Source of the DNA: Desulfobulbaceae bacterium
Lineage (GTDB): Bacteria > Desulfobacterota > Desulfobulbia > Desulfobulbales > SURF-16
Length of the DNA stretch: 7,979 nucleotides
Direction of reading: 5' to 3'
Assembly (NCBI GenBank): GCA_021160685.1
Contig: JAGHCC010000045.1
Location: 1 to 7,979 of the forward strand
The position numbers and the translations under genes are program-made. A model generated the notes under the pieces. The model was not told where the DNA came from. It ran no database searches and was given only the letters and a program-made list of their open reading frames with translations. Below, in pieces: positions 6,485 through 7,979 of the stretch (within the stretch, counting starts at the first letter, position 1; every line of letters starts with the position of its first letter).

Positions 6485-7831
6485 TTAATCTGATCCTTTC
6501 TCCTCAAGTCGGACGCTCACCGAACGGGCATGGGCGGTAAGTCCTTCAAGGGTGGCCAGGGTGCGGATATGTTCGGCATCGGCCAGAAAGGCCTCCTTTG
6601 AATAGGCAATCAGGCTGCTTTTTTTCAGAAAGGTTTCCACGCCAAGGGCCGAAGAAATACGGGCTGTGCCCATGGTGGGAAGGACATGGTTGGGGCCGGC
6701 CACATAGTCGCCGCAGGCCTCCGGTGAATGATTTCCCAGGAAGATCGCTCCGGCATGGCGGACTTTGGGAAGGTGGAGAAAAGGCTCGTTGATCATCAGT
6801 TCAAGATGTTCAATGGCAATGTCATTGGCAAGTTTAAGGGCCTCATCTACACTTTCAACCATCAGGATAACGCCACGGGTGGTAAGCGATGTTCTGGCAA
6901 TATCCTCGCGGCTCAGCTTGGGCAGCTGGAGTTCCAGTTCCTGGACGGTCTTGCGGCCAATCTCTTCGCTTGTGGTGATCAAAATGGCCAGGGCCTGGGG
7001 ATCGTGCTCGGCCTGGGCCAGCATGTCGGCGGCAATAAAGGGTGGCTTGGCTGAATCATCGGCGACAATGAGTACCTCGCTGGGGCCGGCAATCATGTCG
7101 ATCCGCACCCGGCCTGAAACCTGGCGTTTAGCCTCGGTAACAAACTGGTTGCCCGGCCCGACAATGACATCGACCCTTGGAATAGTTTCGGTGCCGAATG
7201 CCAGGGCGCCAATGGCCCAGGCGCTGCCCGCCTTGTAGATTTCCGTGATGCCAGTTTCCCGGGCCGCAACCAGCAGAGGCGGGCTCACCGAGCCGTTTTC
7301 TGACGGCGGCGTCATCATGACCTGTTTTTTGACTCCGGCAATGGTGGCCGGAATACCATTCATGAGCACGGAAGAGACCAGGGGAGTTTTCCCTCCCTGG
7401 CCGCCGGGCACATAAAGTCCGGCGGAATCCACCGGCTGCACCAGTCTGCCGGTGATGGTTCCGTCTTCCCTGGTCAGAATCCAGGAATCTTCCTTTTCCC
7501 GTTCATGGAAGGTTTGGATACGTTCCCTAGCCAGTTTCAGGGCGGCCATGAAGCTCTCGTCCACCAAGGTATAGGCCTGGTCTATTTCTTCCTTGCTTAC
7601 CTTGAGTTGTTCCGGGTTGAAATTCGGTGAATCAAATTGCCGGGTATAGTCGATCAGGGCCGCATCGCCTTCTTTTTGCACCCTGGCCAGGATATCGGTT
7701 ACAATCTGTCGGCAGTTGGAATCGGCCAGCTGGAAGCGATCGGCAAGTCCTGCTAATTGTTTTTGTCCTTCTGCGGAGGAGACGGAAACCGGGGTGAGAA
7801 TAGGATTTTCGGATTGTATATTGGTGGGCAT
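6485..7831 (-). CDS. hisD: Histidinol dehydrogenase
   Basis: HisD performs the last two steps of histidine synthesis, oxidising L-histidinol through histidinal to L-histidine with two NAD+ in the cytoplasm; it is a zinc-dependent dimer. The product is 448 residues, slightly longer than the typical ~430. Visible landmarks are YVPGG (140-144), VGPGNQFVTEAKR (224-236), the AGPSEVLIVAD segment (248-258), zinc ligands Gln273 and His276 in QAEHD, catalytic Glu341-His342 in IEHLE, zinc ligand Asp375 in ACGDYVAGPNH, and His434 in LTAHARS. The E. coli counterparts are Q259, H262, E326, H327, D360 and H419. The loop after YVPGG reads QGGKTPLVSSVLM, a few residues longer than the common TAAYPSSVLM form. 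The start is supported by AAGGA 7 nt upstream. No other his gene is in the window; an upstream one could lie beyond the right edge. A heptamer tandem array lies immediately upstream. Confidence 0.97.
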   Translation of the reverse strand: MPTNIQSENPILTPVSVSSAEGQKQLAGLADRFQLADSNCRQIVTDILARVQKEGDAALIDYTRQFDSPNFNPEQLKVSKEEIDQAYTLVDESFMAALKLARERIQTFHEREKEDSWILTREDGTITGRLVQPVDSAGLYVPGGQGGKTPLVSSVLMNGIPATIAGVKKQVMMTPPSENGSVSPPLLVAARETGITEIYKAGSAWAIGALAFGTETIPRVDVIVGPGNQFVTEAKRQVSGRVRIDMIAGPSEVLIVADDSAKPPFIAADMLAQAEHDPQALAILITTSEEIGRKTVQELELQLPKLSREDIARTSLTTRGVILMVESVDEALKLANDIAIEHLELMINEPFLHLPKVRHAGAIFLGNHSPEACGDYVAGPNHVLPTMGTARISSALGVETFLKKSSLIAYSKEAFLADAEHIRTLATLEGLTAHARSVSVRLEEKGSD

Positions 7832-7838
7832 TTATTTA

Positions 7839-7843
7839 TCCTT
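7839..7843 (-). promoter_or_regulatory. Shine-Dalgarno site of hisD
   Basis: On the - strand, AAGGA is followed by a 7-base AT-rich spacer and the ATG at 7831. It is the best ribosome binding site on the - strand of this window and fixes the hisD start. It directly abuts the end of the heptamer array. Confidence 0.75.
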
Positions 7844-7962
7844 AGGTTCAAGGTTCAAGGTTCAAGGTTCAAGGTTCAAGGTTCGAGGTTCAAGGTTCAA
7901 GGTTCAAGGTTCAAGGTTCAAGGTTCAAGGTTCGAGGTTCGAGGTTCAGGGTTCAAGGTTTA
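7844..7962. repeat. Heptamer (AGGTTCA) tandem array upstream of hisD
   Basis: Sixteen 7-base units run from 7844 to 7955 with a diverged seventeenth (AGGTTTA) to 7962. Most units are exactly AGGTTCA. Units at 7879, 7928 and 7935 end in G (AGGTTCG), and the unit at 7949 begins with G (GGGTTCA). Unit length is constant throughout. On the - strand every frame meets a TGA once per 21 bases, so the array cannot be translated in the direction of hisD; the + strand is open in all frames but has no coding signs. The array ends at the hisD Shine-Dalgarno site, so it lies in the hisD leader or the intergenic spacer. No promoter is visible between it and hisD. Confidence 0.95.
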
Positions 7963-7979
7963 CCCCTTGGCAGCTTCAA

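Noticed and set aside
7844..7962. Heptamer array considered as a CRISPR array or a repeat-protein gene
   Set aside because: There are no spacers between units, so it is not CRISPR. The - strand has a stop every 21 bases in each frame, and the + strand frame has no start signal or flanking coding sequence.
7960..7977. Possible tail of an upstream - strand gene (codons reading Glu-Ala-Ala-Lys-Gly-stop)
   Set aside because: Only five codons are available before the window edge, so it cannot be told from chance. It would fit an upstream gene ending just before the heptamer array.

Overview
The window reads as an ordinary chromosomal segment of a Gram-negative bacterium. The best guess is a Desulfobacterota (deltaproteobacterial, Desulfobulbales-like) genome. 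Supporting signs are the style of the large Cache/PAS hybrid histidine kinase, the VPGGQGG form of histidinol dehydrogenase, a small lipobox protein, and several intergenic repeats that resemble, from memory, families common in that group. This assignment is inference, because there is no rRNA or marker set here to prove it.

Layout: one small lipoprotein gene lies on the + strand at the left edge (64-300). The rest of the window is four large genes on the - strand. Reading in their direction, from right to left, they are hisD (histidinol dehydrogenase, 7831-6485), a 1198-residue membrane-bound hybrid sensor histidine kinase (6439-2843), rsmG (16S rRNA m7G527 methyltransferase, 2725-2054) and cobQ (cobyric acid synthase, 1934-432). 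The cobQ 3' end converges on the lipoprotein gene. Gene-to-gene gaps are 45, 117 and 119 bp, so co-transcription is possible but not shown. The genes serve unrelated purposes: histidine synthesis, signalling, ribosome modification and cobalamin synthesis. This looks like a housekeeping neighbourhood, not a dedicated system, and no defence, phage, CRISPR, transposase or tRNA feature was seen.

The unusual part is between the genes. Four of the five gaps next to a gene carry a distinct repeat: an inverted repeat with TCTCGCAA ends (311-390), an 82-bp double-hairpin inverted repeat (1957-2038), a 17-bp-arm inverted repeat (2734-2802), and a 7-bp tandem array of about 16-17 units directly upstream of hisD (7844-7962). 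Two of them extend open reading frames falsely: the 1957-2038 element adds 32 spurious residues to cobQ, and the 2734-2802 element supplies a false GTG start for rsmG. Inside genes there is a G8 run in cobQ just before its catalytic cysteine and a (GA)6 run in rsmG, both possible slippage sites. The sensor kinase has two tandem Cache-like sensor modules and an internal PAS domain with five closely spaced cysteines. These are the most function-relevant oddities. I found no convincing previously undescribed multi-gene system.
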